Part shown: positions 1 through 7,448 of the stretch, piece after piece | Layout: each line of letters opens with the position of its first letter | Position numbering within the stretch: the stretch's first letter is position 1 | Position numbers and translations under genes: made by a program | Notes under the pieces: model-generated | The model's database searches: none | What the model was told of the DNA's origin: nothing | What the model saw: the letters and a program-made list of their open reading frames with translations, nothing else | Assembly: GCF_017813365.1 (NCBI RefSeq) | Contig: NZ_JAGIZA010000006.1 | Location: 186,001-250,000 of the forward strand | Reading direction: 5' to 3' | DNA: 64,000 nt | From: Roseomonas indoligenes | GTDB lineage: Bacteria > Pseudomonadota > Alphaproteobacteria > Acetobacterales > Acetobacteraceae

Positions 1-1
1 C

Positions 2-1150
2 GACATGATGCAGTCGCTCGTCCCGGCCCTCTATCCCATCCTCAAGGCCAACTACGCGCTGGATTTCGGGCAGATCGGCCTGATCACCCTGGCCTTCCAG
101 TTCACTGCCTCGCTCCTGCAGCCCCTGGTCGGCGCTTACACCGACCGCCATCCCATGCCCTATTCCCTCACCATCGGCATGGGCTCCACCCTCGTCGGGC
201 TCCTCGTGCTCTCACAGGCCTCAAGCTACCCCGTGATCCTGCTCGCGGCGGCCCTCATCGGCATGGGATCCTCGGTTTTCCACCCGGAATCCTCGCGGGT
301 CGCGCGCCTCGCCTCGGGCGGGCGCTACGGGCTCGCCCAGTCGCTGTTCCAGATGGGCGGGAATTTCGGCCAGGCGATCGGCCCGCTCCTCGCCGCCTTC
401 ATCGTGGCCCCCCGCGGCCAGGGCAGCATCGCCTGGTTCTCCGGGGCGGCGCTCCTTGGCATGCTCGTCCTGTTCCGGATCGGTGCCTGGTACGTGCGGA
501 ACCGGCAGAGGGCCATGCCGCGCGGGCGGCGCTCCGGCGGCAATGCGCCGGCCGCCCTCGGGCGCAACCGCGTGCTCTTCGCCATCGGCGTGCTGGTGAT
601 GCTGCTCTTCTCAAAGAACGTCTACACGGCCAGCCTCAGCTCCTACTACACCTTCTACCTGATCCACCGCTTCGATCTCTCGGTGCAGACGGCGCAGGTG
701 CTCCTCTTCGTCTACCTGGCCTCGGTCGTGGTCGGCGGGCTGGCCGGCGGCGCCATTGGGGACCGGATCGGTCGCTTGCCGGTGATCTGGTTCTCCATCC
801 TCGGCGCGCTGCCCTTCACCCTCGCGCTCCCCTATGTCGGGCTGGTGCCGACGGTGGTGCTGACGGTGCTGATCGGCCTGATCATGTCCTCCTCCTTCTC
901 GGCCATCCTCGTCTACGCGCAGGACCTGATGCCGGGGAAGGTTGGCCTCGTGGCCGGGCTGTTCTTCGGCCTGTCCTTCGGCCTGGGCGGGCTCGGGGCG
1001 GCCGGGCTGGGGGAACTGGCCGACATGGTCGGCATCGACGCGGTCTACCGCATCTGTTCCTTCCTGCCCTTCCTGGGCCTGCTCACCGCCCTTCTTCCCA
1101 ACATTGAGGGCGGGCGGCTTCCCGGCTGGCTCCTGCGGCGGCGGGCGTAG
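2..1150 (+). CDS. MFS transporter, fosmidomycin-resistance (Fsr) type, 5'-truncated
   Basis: Major facilitator superfamily efflux protein of the inner membrane. The visible 381+ residues hold about ten hydrophobic segments. The MMQSLVPALYP opening is normally an internal stretch of the Fsr family, shortly after the first helix, so the true start lies before the window. Other family marks are the LVGAYTDR loop, GMGSSVFHPESSR near residue 95 and a second GAIGDRIGR loop near residue 250. The substrate cannot be read from sequence; Fsr relatives export drug-like compounds. It is followed 45 bases later by an unrelated DUF2236 gene on the same strand. Confidence 0.8.
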   Translation, partial: DMMQSLVPALYPILKANYALDFGQIGLITLAFQFTASLLQPLVGAYTDRHPMPYSLTIGMGSTLVGLLVLSQASSYPVILLAAALIGMGSSVFHPESSRVARLASGGRYGLAQSLFQMGGNFGQAIGPLLAAFIVAPRGQGSIAWFSGAALLGMLVLFRIGAWYVRNRQRAMPRGRRSGGNAPAALGRNRVLFAIGVLVMLLFSKNVYTASLSSYYTFYLIHRFDLSVQTAQVLLFVYLASVVVGGLAGGAIGDRIGRLPVIWFSILGALPFTLALPYVGLVPTVVLTVLIGLIMSSSFSAILVYAQDLMPGKVGLVAGLFFGLSFGLGGLGAAGLGELADMVGIDAVYRICSFLPFLGLLTALLPNIEGGRLPGWLLRRRA

Positions 1151-1195
1151 CGGGCGCCCGCCGCAACGCCCCTCCGTTCCGCCCGTTCAAACAGG

Positions 1196-2044
1196 ATGCC
1201 CCCCGCCACCAGTCCCGCCCATCCGCTGAAGCAGGCCATCGCCGCCCAAGTCACTGCCTTGTTCAACGACCGCGCGCGGGGCGAAAAGCCCGTGCAGCGC
1301 CGCCCGGACGGGCTTTTCGGCCCGCGTGCCGTGGCCTGGCGCGTGCACGGGGACGTGGCATCCATGATGGTTGGCGGCATCGCCGGCCTGCTGCTGCAGA
1401 TGCTCCACCCCGCCGTTCTTGCAGGGGTCTGGGACCATTCGAACTTCCGCAGCGACATGCGCGGCCGCCTGCGCCGCACGGCCCGCTTCATCGCCCTGAC
1501 CACCTATGGCGGGCGGGAGGAGGCGGAAGCCGCCATGGCCCGCGTGCGGGGTATCCACGACCGGCTGGGCGGCACCCTGCCGGACGGCACGCCTTATGCG
1601 GTGAGTGACCCCGCCCTGCTCGCCTGGGTGCATGTCACGGAGACAACCAGCTTTCTGGATGCCTGGATCCGCTACGCCGAGCCGCGCATGTCCATGGCCG
1701 ACCAGGACCGCTACTTCGCGGAGATGGTGCAGATCGGCACCGCCCTGGGGGCCGATCCCGTGCCCCGCAGCCGTGCCGAAGCGCAAGCGCTGATCCGCGC
1801 CACCCGCCCGCAGCTTCGGGTGAACGCCCGCACGCGGGAGGTGGCGCAGCTTGTCCTCACCCAGCCCGCCCCGCATCGGCTGGCCGAGCCGGTGCAGCGC
1901 CTGACGATGGGGGCGGCCGTGGACCTGCTGCCAGGCTGGGCCCGCGCCATGCACGGCCTGCCCGCCCCCGTCCTCGCCCGCCCACTGGTCCGCGCCGGCA
2001 CCTTCGGCGTGGCGCAGACCCTGCGCTGGGCCTTCGCGCGGTAG
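1196..2044 (+). CDS. Oxygenase MpaB-like / DUF2236 family protein
   Basis: A 282-residue protein of the DUF2236 (MpaB/latex-clearing-protein-related) family. The N-terminal part has the family's HGD then LLLQMLHPAV segment (about residues 48-70). Next come the R-F...TTYG block near 95-105 and the central WVHVTETTSFLDAW segment near 145-158, whose His is a candidate haem or metal ligand. Members are haem-dependent oxygenases or proteins of unknown function; the substrate here is unknown. It ends 3 bases before the convergent stop of a Bug-family gene, with no terminator between them. Confidence 0.75.
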   Translation: MPPATSPAHPLKQAIAAQVTALFNDRARGEKPVQRRPDGLFGPRAVAWRVHGDVASMMVGGIAGLLLQMLHPAVLAGVWDHSNFRSDMRGRLRRTARFIALTTYGGREEAEAAMARVRGIHDRLGGTLPDGTPYAVSDPALLAWVHVTETTSFLDAWIRYAEPRMSMADQDRYFAEMVQIGTALGADPVPRSRAEAQALIRATRPQLRVNARTREVAQLVLTQPAPHRLAEPVQRLTMGAAVDLLPGWARAMHGLPAPVLARPLVRAGTFGVAQTLRWAFAR

Positions 2045-2047
2045 TTC

Positions 2048-2992
2048 TTACTCGGGCTGGACGCCCAGTTCCTTCAGGATGCGGCCATAGCTCGCATACT
2101 CGTCGCGCAGCATCTGGTTCAGCGCCGCCCGCGGCATGAAGGCCCCGGGTGCGCGGGTGGTCGCCAGCACCTGCTTCACGGCCGGGGTTTCCAGCGCCGT
2201 GCGGCAGGCCTCCTCAAGCCGGTCCAGCACGGGGGCCGGCGTGCCGCGCGGCGCGTAGATGCCCACCTGGCTCAGCTGCAGCGCGTCGACGCCCTGCTCC
2301 CGCGCGGTCGGCACGTCCGGGAAGTCCGGGTGCCGGCGGTTGGAGAACACGGTAATCAGCCGCATCCGGCCGGACTGCACCATCTCCGCGGCCGAGGAAA
2401 CGACCGCCGCCGAGAAGTCCAGCCGGCCACCGAGCGTGTCGTTCAGGTGCTGCGCCTCGCCGCGATAGGGAACGTGGTTGAACTCCACCCCAGTCGCCTT
2501 CTGCACGCGCCAGACGCCGAGCTGCGGCAGGGAGTTCGGCCCGGGGCTGCCGAAGCTCATCGTGCGCTTCCGCCCCTCGGCGATCAGGTCCGCCAGGTTG
2601 TGGATCGGGCTATCCGTCCGCACGACGATGCCGAGGATGTTCTCGTTCGTCCCGCAGACCGCCTCGAAGTTCGCCGGCTCGGTGCCGGCGGTGCGGACCA
2701 TGTGCGGCTGCACCACGATCGCCGTCATCGGCGTCTGGCCCAGCGTGTAGCCGTCCGGCTGGCTCGTCGCGACGACGCGCATGCCCACCACGCCGGAACC
2801 GCCGTCCCGCGTGATCAGCACCAGCGGCTGGCCCAGCACGCGCTGGAAATGCTCGCTCATCGCCCGGATCAGCACGTCCGCCGTGCCGGGGGAGTAGGGC
2901 ATGATCATCGTGATGGGCTTGTCCGGGTATTCCGCCCGCGCGGGCAGCGCGGCCCCCAGCGCCAGCACGGCGGAGAGTAGAAGACGACGCAT
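2048..2992 (-). CDS. Bug-family (TTT) periplasmic substrate-binding protein, copy 1
   Basis: A 314-residue secreted protein of the Bug/TctC family, which binds small carboxylates or aromatics in the periplasm. It opens with a Sec signal peptide (RRLLLSAV..., cleavage near ARA/EYPDKP). Next come the family's P-I-T-M-I-MPYSPG segment, the DGYTLGQTPMTA loop, and the GSPGPNS ligand loop near residue 165. I chose the ATG at 2992 over the one at 3004 because a GAGGTG Shine-Dalgarno sits between them. It is the last gene of the GntR-linked operon and is very similar to its upstream neighbour, so the pair is a tandem duplication. No TctA/TctB membrane partner is nearby. Confidence 0.88.
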   Translation of the reverse strand: MRRLLLSAVLALGAALPARAEYPDKPITMIMPYSPGTADVLIRAMSEHFQRVLGQPLVLITRDGGSGVVGMRVVATSQPDGYTLGQTPMTAIVVQPHMVRTAGTEPANFEAVCGTNENILGIVVRTDSPIHNLADLIAEGRKRTMSFGSPGPNSLPQLGVWRVQKATGVEFNHVPYRGEAQHLNDTLGGRLDFSAAVVSSAAEMVQSGRMRLITVFSNRRHPDFPDVPTAREQGVDALQLSQVGIYAPRGTPAPVLDRLEEACRTALETPAVKQVLATTRAPGAFMPRAALNQMLRDEYASYGRILKELGVQPE

Positions 2993-3057
2993 GGTGCACC
3001 TCATTCCTGGACGGCGCCGCCGGTTCTTGCCGTGTCGGCGCCCTGCTTCCCTGCCGG

Positions 3058-4017
3058 TCAGTCCGGCGTGACGCCCAAGGCCCGCATCATCGGGCCGTAA
3101 ACCTCGTACTCGCTGCGGATCAGCCGGGTGAAATCCGCCCGGCTCTTGTAATCCACCACCAGCCGCAGCTGCTTCGCCACGCGCAGGAAGCCTTCCTCCT
3201 GCACGCCGCTGCGGCAGGCCTCCTCAAGCTGCGCCAGCACCGGCTCCGGCGTGCCCGCCGGCGCGTAGAGGCCAACCGGGCTGTATTGAAGCGCGTCGAT
3301 CCCCTGCTCCCGCGCCGTCGGCACGTCCGGATAGTCCGGGTGCCGCCTGTCGGAGAAGACGGCCAGCAGCCGCAGCCGCCCGGAATCCAGCAGCCCCGAG
3401 GCGGAGGACACCACCACCGCCGAGAAATCCAGCCGCCCCGCCAGAACCTCGTTCAGATGTGGCGGGTCCCCGCGGAAGGGGATGTGGTTGAACTCCACCC
3501 CCGTGGCGCGCTGCACGCGGAACATCGCCAGCTGCGGCAGGGAATTCGGCCCGGGGCTGCCGAAGCTCATCGCCCGCCGCTTGCCCTCCGCCACCAACCC
3601 CGTCAGGTCACGGATGGGGTTGTCGGCGCGCACGACCACGCCAAGCACGTTCTCGTTCGTGCCACAGATTGGCGCAAAATTTGCGGGCTCCGTGCCGGTG
3701 TTCCGCACGAGATGCGGCTGCACCACGATCGCCGTCATCGGCGTCAGCCCCAGCGTGTGCCCATCGGGCGGGCTGGTCGCGACGAAGCGCATCCCGACCA
3801 CGCCCGATCCGCCATCGCGGTTCACGATCACCACGCTCTGTCCCAGCACGCGCGTGAAATGCTCGCCGAGCGCGCGGCCGTAGGAATCGGCCGCGCTTCC
3901 CGGGGAATAGGGCAGCACGATCGTGATCGGCCGGTCCGGGAAGGCCCGCGCCCCGCCCGCAAGGACGAGGCAGCCCAGCAGAGCCGCGCCGAGGATCCGG
4001 GCCGCCCGCACGCTCAT
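3058..4017 (-). CDS. Bug-family (TTT) periplasmic substrate-binding protein, copy 2
   Basis: A 319-residue Bug/TctC protein with an N-terminal signal peptide (MSVRAARILGAALLG..., cleavage near ARA/FPDRP). It shares long blocks with the 2048-2992 gene, including MTAIVVQPH, GTEPANF, MSFGSPGPNSLPQL and PDVPTAREQG, so the two are recent paralogues. The start codon at 4017 overlaps the stop of the upstream cyclase gene (ATGA, bases 4014-4017), which points to translational coupling. An open frame continues upstream to 4497 but runs antiparallel in style to the cyclase coding sequence and is not part of the protein. Ligand unknown; the operon suggests an acid produced or used in aromatic or amino-acid breakdown. 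Confidence 0.88.
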   Translation of the reverse strand: MSVRAARILGAALLGCLVLAGGARAFPDRPITIVLPYSPGSAADSYGRALGEHFTRVLGQSVVIVNRDGGSGVVGMRFVATSPPDGHTLGLTPMTAIVVQPHLVRNTGTEPANFAPICGTNENVLGVVVRADNPIRDLTGLVAEGKRRAMSFGSPGPNSLPQLAMFRVQRATGVEFNHIPFRGDPPHLNEVLAGRLDFSAVVVSSASGLLDSGRLRLLAVFSDRRHPDYPDVPTAREQGIDALQYSPVGLYAPAGTPEPVLAQLEEACRSGVQEEGFLRVAKQLRLVVDYKSRADFTRLIRSEYEVYGPMMRALGVTPD

Positions 4018-4802
4018 CCCTCCAGGATCGCCACGGCCCGCGTCCAGCCGGCGGAAGCACCGTGGATCTTCACGGGGAAGCAGGACACCGTGAACCCGTC
4101 CGGCGGCAGCTGGTCCAGGTTGGAGAGCTTCTCCATCTGGCAGTAGCCGATCTCCCGCCCGGCCCGGTGTCCCTCCCAGATCAGGGAAACGTCGCCCGTC
4201 TCCTGCACGCGCTTCTTCGTGAAGCTGAAGGGCGCGTCCCACGACCAGCCGTCCGTTCCCACCACGCGCACGCCGCGCTCCGCCAGCCACAGCGTCGCCG
4301 CGCGGCCCATGCCGCAGCCGCTCTCCACGAAGTCGTCCTGGCCGTAGCGGCTGCCGGCGCGGGTGTTCACCAGCACGATCTCCAGCGGCTTCAGCTCGTG
4401 CCCGATGCGACGCAGCTCCGCCTCCACCTCCTCCGCCGTCACCACGTGCCCATCCGGCTTCTCGCGGAAGTCCAGCTTCACGCCGGGCTGGAAGCACCAG
4501 TCCAGGGGCACCTCGTCGATCCGCATGGAAGGCCGCCCGCCCGGCACCAGCTTCTCATCCATGCGGGAGAAGAAGTGGTAGGGCGCGTCCATATGCGTGC
4601 CGTTATGGGTGGAGATGTTCACCTGCTCCACCGCCGCGTACTCGCCGTTCGGCAGCGCATCCACGGGCACGGCCATGAACTCGGCCATGGATGGCGCGGT
4701 CATGTGGTGGTCGCGGTAGTCGATCTGCGGCAGCATGTGCGGCGGGTCGCTCTTGATGCCCGCCGTCAGCGCGACCGAGATGTCGATGATCTTCCTTGGC
4801 AT
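4014..4802 (-). CDS. Cyclase family protein (kynurenine formamidase-like metal hydrolase)
   Basis: A 262-residue protein of the putative cyclase family, which includes bacterial kynurenine formamidase and isatin hydrolase. The metal-site signature is NISTHNGTHMDAPYHF near residues 75-90, where the two His and the Asp bind the divalent metal. A later ...SGCGMGRAATLWL segment and the TDGWSWD block near 185 are also typical. The start at 4802 gives MPRKIIDISV, which matches the family's usual N-terminus. It sits 26 bases downstream of a fumarylacetoacetase and overlaps the next Bug gene by four bases, so it is a middle gene of a catabolic operon. It probably opens a lactam, lactone or formamide; the substrate is not known. 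Confidence 0.82.
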   Translation of the reverse strand: MPRKIIDISVALTAGIKSDPPHMLPQIDYRDHHMTAPSMAEFMAVPVDALPNGEYAAVEQVNISTHNGTHMDAPYHFFSRMDEKLVPGGRPSMRIDEVPLDWCFQPGVKLDFREKPDGHVVTAEEVEAELRRIGHELKPLEIVLVNTRAGSRYGQDDFVESGCGMGRAATLWLAERGVRVVGTDGWSWDAPFSFTKKRVQETGDVSLIWEGHRAGREIGYCQMEKLSNLDQLPPDGFTVSCFPVKIHGASAGWTRAVAILEG

Positions 4803-4828
4803 GTCTCTCTCGTTTCCTTCCCGCCCGT

Positions 4829-6127
4829 TCATTCGGCGGGCCAGGGGATCGCCGGCAGGATCTCCGCCCGGCACTCCCCGAAGCCGATGGAGACGGCGCC
4901 CTCCGCATGGGCGCGCCCGCGGAAGATCACCTCGTCCCCGTCCTCCAGGAAGCGCCTGACCTCGCCGCCGGGCAACTGAATCGGCCCGCGCAGGACGATC
5001 TCCGCCATGCAGGCCTCCGACCCCGCCTCCGGGCCGGAGCAGGTGCCACTGCCGAAGAGGTCGCCAGGCAGCAGGTTGCACCCGTTGCTCGCGTGGTGCG
5101 TCACCATCTGCGCCGGCGTCCAGGCCATGTGCGCGAAATCCGTCGCCGTCAGCCGTGCCGGCTCATGCCCGGCCGCCCGCATGGGCGGCGTCAGCAGGAA
5201 GACCTCCAGCGCGATCGAGAGCCCACCCCGCGCCCGGTCTTCCGGATGATCGAGATAGGGAAGGAGGGGCTCCGCCTCCGCCACCCGCCGTCCCGCGATG
5301 GCGAAGGGGATCATCGCCTCCGCCGTGACGATCCAGGGCGAGACGCTGGTGGACAGGCTTTTCGCGAGGAAAGGCCCGAGCGGCGGCATCTCCCACATCT
5401 GCATGTCGCGCGCCGACCAGTCGTTCAGCAGCCCGTAGCCGAAGAGCCGATCCTGCGCGCGGGAGAGGGGGACGGGCGCGCCCAGCGCGTTCTCGCCCGC
5501 CAGCCACACCGCCAGTTCCAGTTCGTAGTCCAGCGCCTCGGTCGGGCCGAAATGCATGCCCTCCTTCTTCCGCCACTGCCCGTTCGGCCGAACCACCGCC
5601 TCGCCGCTCACTCGCACGGAGGAGGCGCGGGAGTGGTAGGCCACGGGTAGGCTGTCGAATGCCGGCGGCAGCGGGGATTGCGGGTTCTTCAGCGCGCCCA
5701 GCCGCCAGGAATGGTCGCGGGAGACCATGAAGTCCGAAAAGTTCGCGATCGCGCTCGGCAACTGCATCCGCGCCGATGCCATGGAAACGAGGATGTCCTC
5801 CCGCCCCGCCGCCCCGCTTCCCTCGGCCAGGAGCTCCGATACCGCCACCCGCAATTCGCGCGAGGCTGCGCGCCCCATGGCCATCAGCGGGTTCAGCGTG
5901 GGGCCTGCCGCGGCCTCGGCCGCTGCGCCGGAGAGCAGGCCGGCATCCAGCGCCGCCCGCAGGTCCAGCACTTGATCGCCAATGGCCACGCCACCGCGCG
6001 GCGCCTCACCATCGCGGGAAAAGACCCCGAGCGGCAGGTTCTGAATGGGAAAGTCGCAACCTGCGACGTTGGCGGAGGCGACCCAGGCCCGGCGTTCCGG
6101 GTCATGGGTGAAGTCAGGGACGTTCAT
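4829..6127 (-). CDS. fahA: Fumarylacetoacetase (FahA family)
   Basis: Full-length (432 aa) fumarylacetoacetase-type hydrolase, which cleaves a beta-diketone to fumarate and acetoacetate in tyrosine/homogentisate breakdown. An N-terminal SH3-like part is followed by the catalytic domain. The catalytic His is in SRDHS (about residue 139), preceded by the metal-binding Asp in SDF (132). The ELE metal ligands are in LDYELELAVW (about 202-204), and NDWSARDMQMWE carries the further metal Asp. In animal FAH the stretch around the catalytic His reads SSRxHATNVG; here it is VSRDHSWRLG, so the preferred substrate may differ. It is first in the leftward operon and diverges from a GntR regulator. No homogentisate dioxygenase is present in the window. 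Confidence 0.85.
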   Translation of the reverse strand: MNVPDFTHDPERRAWVASANVAGCDFPIQNLPLGVFSRDGEAPRGGVAIGDQVLDLRAALDAGLLSGAAAEAAAGPTLNPLMAMGRAASRELRVAVSELLAEGSGAAGREDILVSMASARMQLPSAIANFSDFMVSRDHSWRLGALKNPQSPLPPAFDSLPVAYHSRASSVRVSGEAVVRPNGQWRKKEGMHFGPTEALDYELELAVWLAGENALGAPVPLSRAQDRLFGYGLLNDWSARDMQMWEMPPLGPFLAKSLSTSVSPWIVTAEAMIPFAIAGRRVAEAEPLLPYLDHPEDRARGGLSIALEVFLLTPPMRAAGHEPARLTATDFAHMAWTPAQMVTHHASNGCNLLPGDLFGSGTCSGPEAGSEACMAEIVLRGPIQLPGGEVRRFLEDGDEVIFRGRAHAEGAVSIGFGECRAEILPAIPWPAE

Positions 6128-6165
6128 GCGCCCATCCTGTCGCGCTTGCGGAAGGCTGCCAAGAG

Positions 6166-6179
6166 GAAATATATATTTC
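6166..6179. promoter_or_regulatory. Perfect 14-bp palindrome, candidate GntR operator
   Basis: GAAATATATATTTC is a perfect inverted repeat in the 56-base gap between the divergent fahA-type and GntR genes. It is an AT-only core in very GC-rich DNA. It lies 39-52 bases before the fumarylacetoacetase start and just before the GntR start, where an autoregulating FCD-type GntR protein would bind. That the GntR neighbour binds it is inference. Confidence 0.55.
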
Positions 6180-6183
6180 AGTC

Positions 6184-6876
6184 TTGATCGATAATCCGCC
6201 CGGACCCGACGCCCTGACCCTTTCCGAAACCGCCGCGAGGCGGCTGCGGCAGGACATTGTTGGCGGCGGCTTGCCGCCCGCGACGAAGCTGCGCCTGCGT
6301 GATCTCTCGGCCCGCTACGGCCTGGGGGCCACGCCGCTGCGCGAGGCCCTGGCCCGCCTGGCCGCGGAGGGCTTCGTCGTGCTGGAGGGCCAGAAGGGCT
6401 TCTCCGTTCCGCCCGTTACCCGCGCCCACCTCCTCGACGTCACCCGCTCTCGCCAGGTGGTGGAACCGGAGGCGCTGCGCCTCGCCATGTCCGGGGGCGG
6501 CGCGGCCTGGGAGGACGGGGTCGTCACCTCCCTCTCCCTGCTGCGGCACGAGATCGGCCGGCGCGACCCGGCCAGCGAAGCTTGGCTGGACGCCTATGAG
6601 GTTCGCCACCACCGCTTCCACCGCGCCCTGATCGCCGCCTGCCCGTTGCCATCGCTGCTGCGCTTCTGCGACGACCTCTACCTGCAGAAGACCCGCTACC
6701 GCCGCCTGATGGAAACTGCCCACCAGGACTGGCCGCGCATGCTGGCCGTGCACGAGGCACTCGCCGAGGCCGTTCTCGCCCGGAGCGAGAACGCCCCCTC
6801 CATGCTCGCCGCCCATATCGGTACGACCGCCGAACACGTCCTGGCCCTCCTGGGCGAGGCACCACCGGGCCCCTGA
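6184..6876 (+). CDS. GntR family transcriptional regulator (FCD domain)
   Basis: A 230-residue DNA-binding regulator. Residues about 10-75 form the winged helix (L-R-x-D-I-V, then LRDLSARYGLGATPLREALARLAAEGFV), the usual GntR signature. The rest is an all-helical FCD effector domain with a likely metal or ligand site formed by the ...VRHHRFHRALI... segment (about residues 139-149) and the later His residues. The start is taken as TTG at 6184 because no ATG fits; no clear Shine-Dalgarno stands at the right distance, so the exact start is uncertain. It is divergent from the fumarylacetoacetase operon and probably represses it until an acid inducer binds. Confidence 0.85.
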   Translation: MIDNPPGPDALTLSETAARRLRQDIVGGGLPPATKLRLRDLSARYGLGATPLREALARLAAEGFVVLEGQKGFSVPPVTRAHLLDVTRSRQVVEPEALRLAMSGGGAAWEDGVVTSLSLLRHEIGRRDPASEAWLDAYEVRHHRFHRALIAACPLPSLLRFCDDLYLQKTRYRRLMETAHQDWPRMLAVHEALAEAVLARSENAPSMLAAHIGTTAEHVLALLGEAPPGP

Positions 6877-6894
6877 ACGCGCCCCTGAACGCGG

Positions 6895-6924
6895 AAAGGG
6901 CATCGCTCGGAGACGATGCCCTTT
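6895..6924. terminator. Bidirectional stem-loop terminator
   Basis: AAAGGGCATCG and CGATGCCCTTT form a perfect 11-bp stem with an 8-base loop, 18 bases after the GntR stop. It lies between convergent genes and has A/T ends on both arms, so it can serve both strands. The run of T is short (TTT). Confidence 0.75.
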
Positions 6925-6964
6925 CACGTCGCGGGAATCGGAGGGGCCGGGAAGCCCCGCCCGA

Positions 6965-7180
6965 TTAGTCGCCGGAACCGGCCACCGGTGTCTCGGCGCT
7001 GAAGTGGCCGCACCAGTCCTCGCGGGAAACCACCGGCCAAAGGCCATGGGCCTCCGGGCTCGGTTGGGTCACCGGCGGGTTGTAGCGGCACAGGCCCTCC
7101 GCGGCGGCCTGGGCCTGGGCATGGTCGTCGAAGAACTTGCAGCGGGTGCAGGCAACGTCGGGGGAGTGGGTCATGGACAT
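6965..7180 (-). CDS. Small conserved cysteine-containing protein
   Basis: A 71-residue cytoplasmic protein of unknown function. The visible pattern is CTRCKFF (C-x2-C), then a third Cys in GLCRYNPP, then WCGHF with a fourth Cys. Four Cys spread over about 50 residues look like a metal site (Zn or a small Fe-S centre), but no named family can be assigned with certainty. The W-P-V-V-S-R-E-D-W stretch before the last Cys is characteristic of a widespread group of short proteobacterial hypotheticals. It is a single gene, convergent with the GntR gene and divergent from gabD. Confidence 0.7.
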   Translation of the reverse strand: MSMTHSPDVACTRCKFFDDHAQAQAAAEGLCRYNPPVTQPSPEAHGLWPVVSREDWCGHFSAETPVAGSGD

Positions 7181-7448
7181 GGGGTCTGCTCCTCGGGGGT
7201 GCTGGTGGAGGGGGCAGGCGAGGCGCCCCGCTCAAAACGATCTCAGCATCAGAACACCGCCGCGGCAGTGAAGTTCATGGTCCGGATGCAAGACGACATT
7301 CAACTATACTTGGGAAGCGCGATGCATTCTCATTTCCGCCATGTATTCGAACTGATATTTACTCGCACCCTCATTCCGCCCTGCCGCGCCGGGTGACATC
7401 GGCCGCCGACCGGCCCATCTTCCCGCCGTCCGCCAGAGGAGGCCCGCC

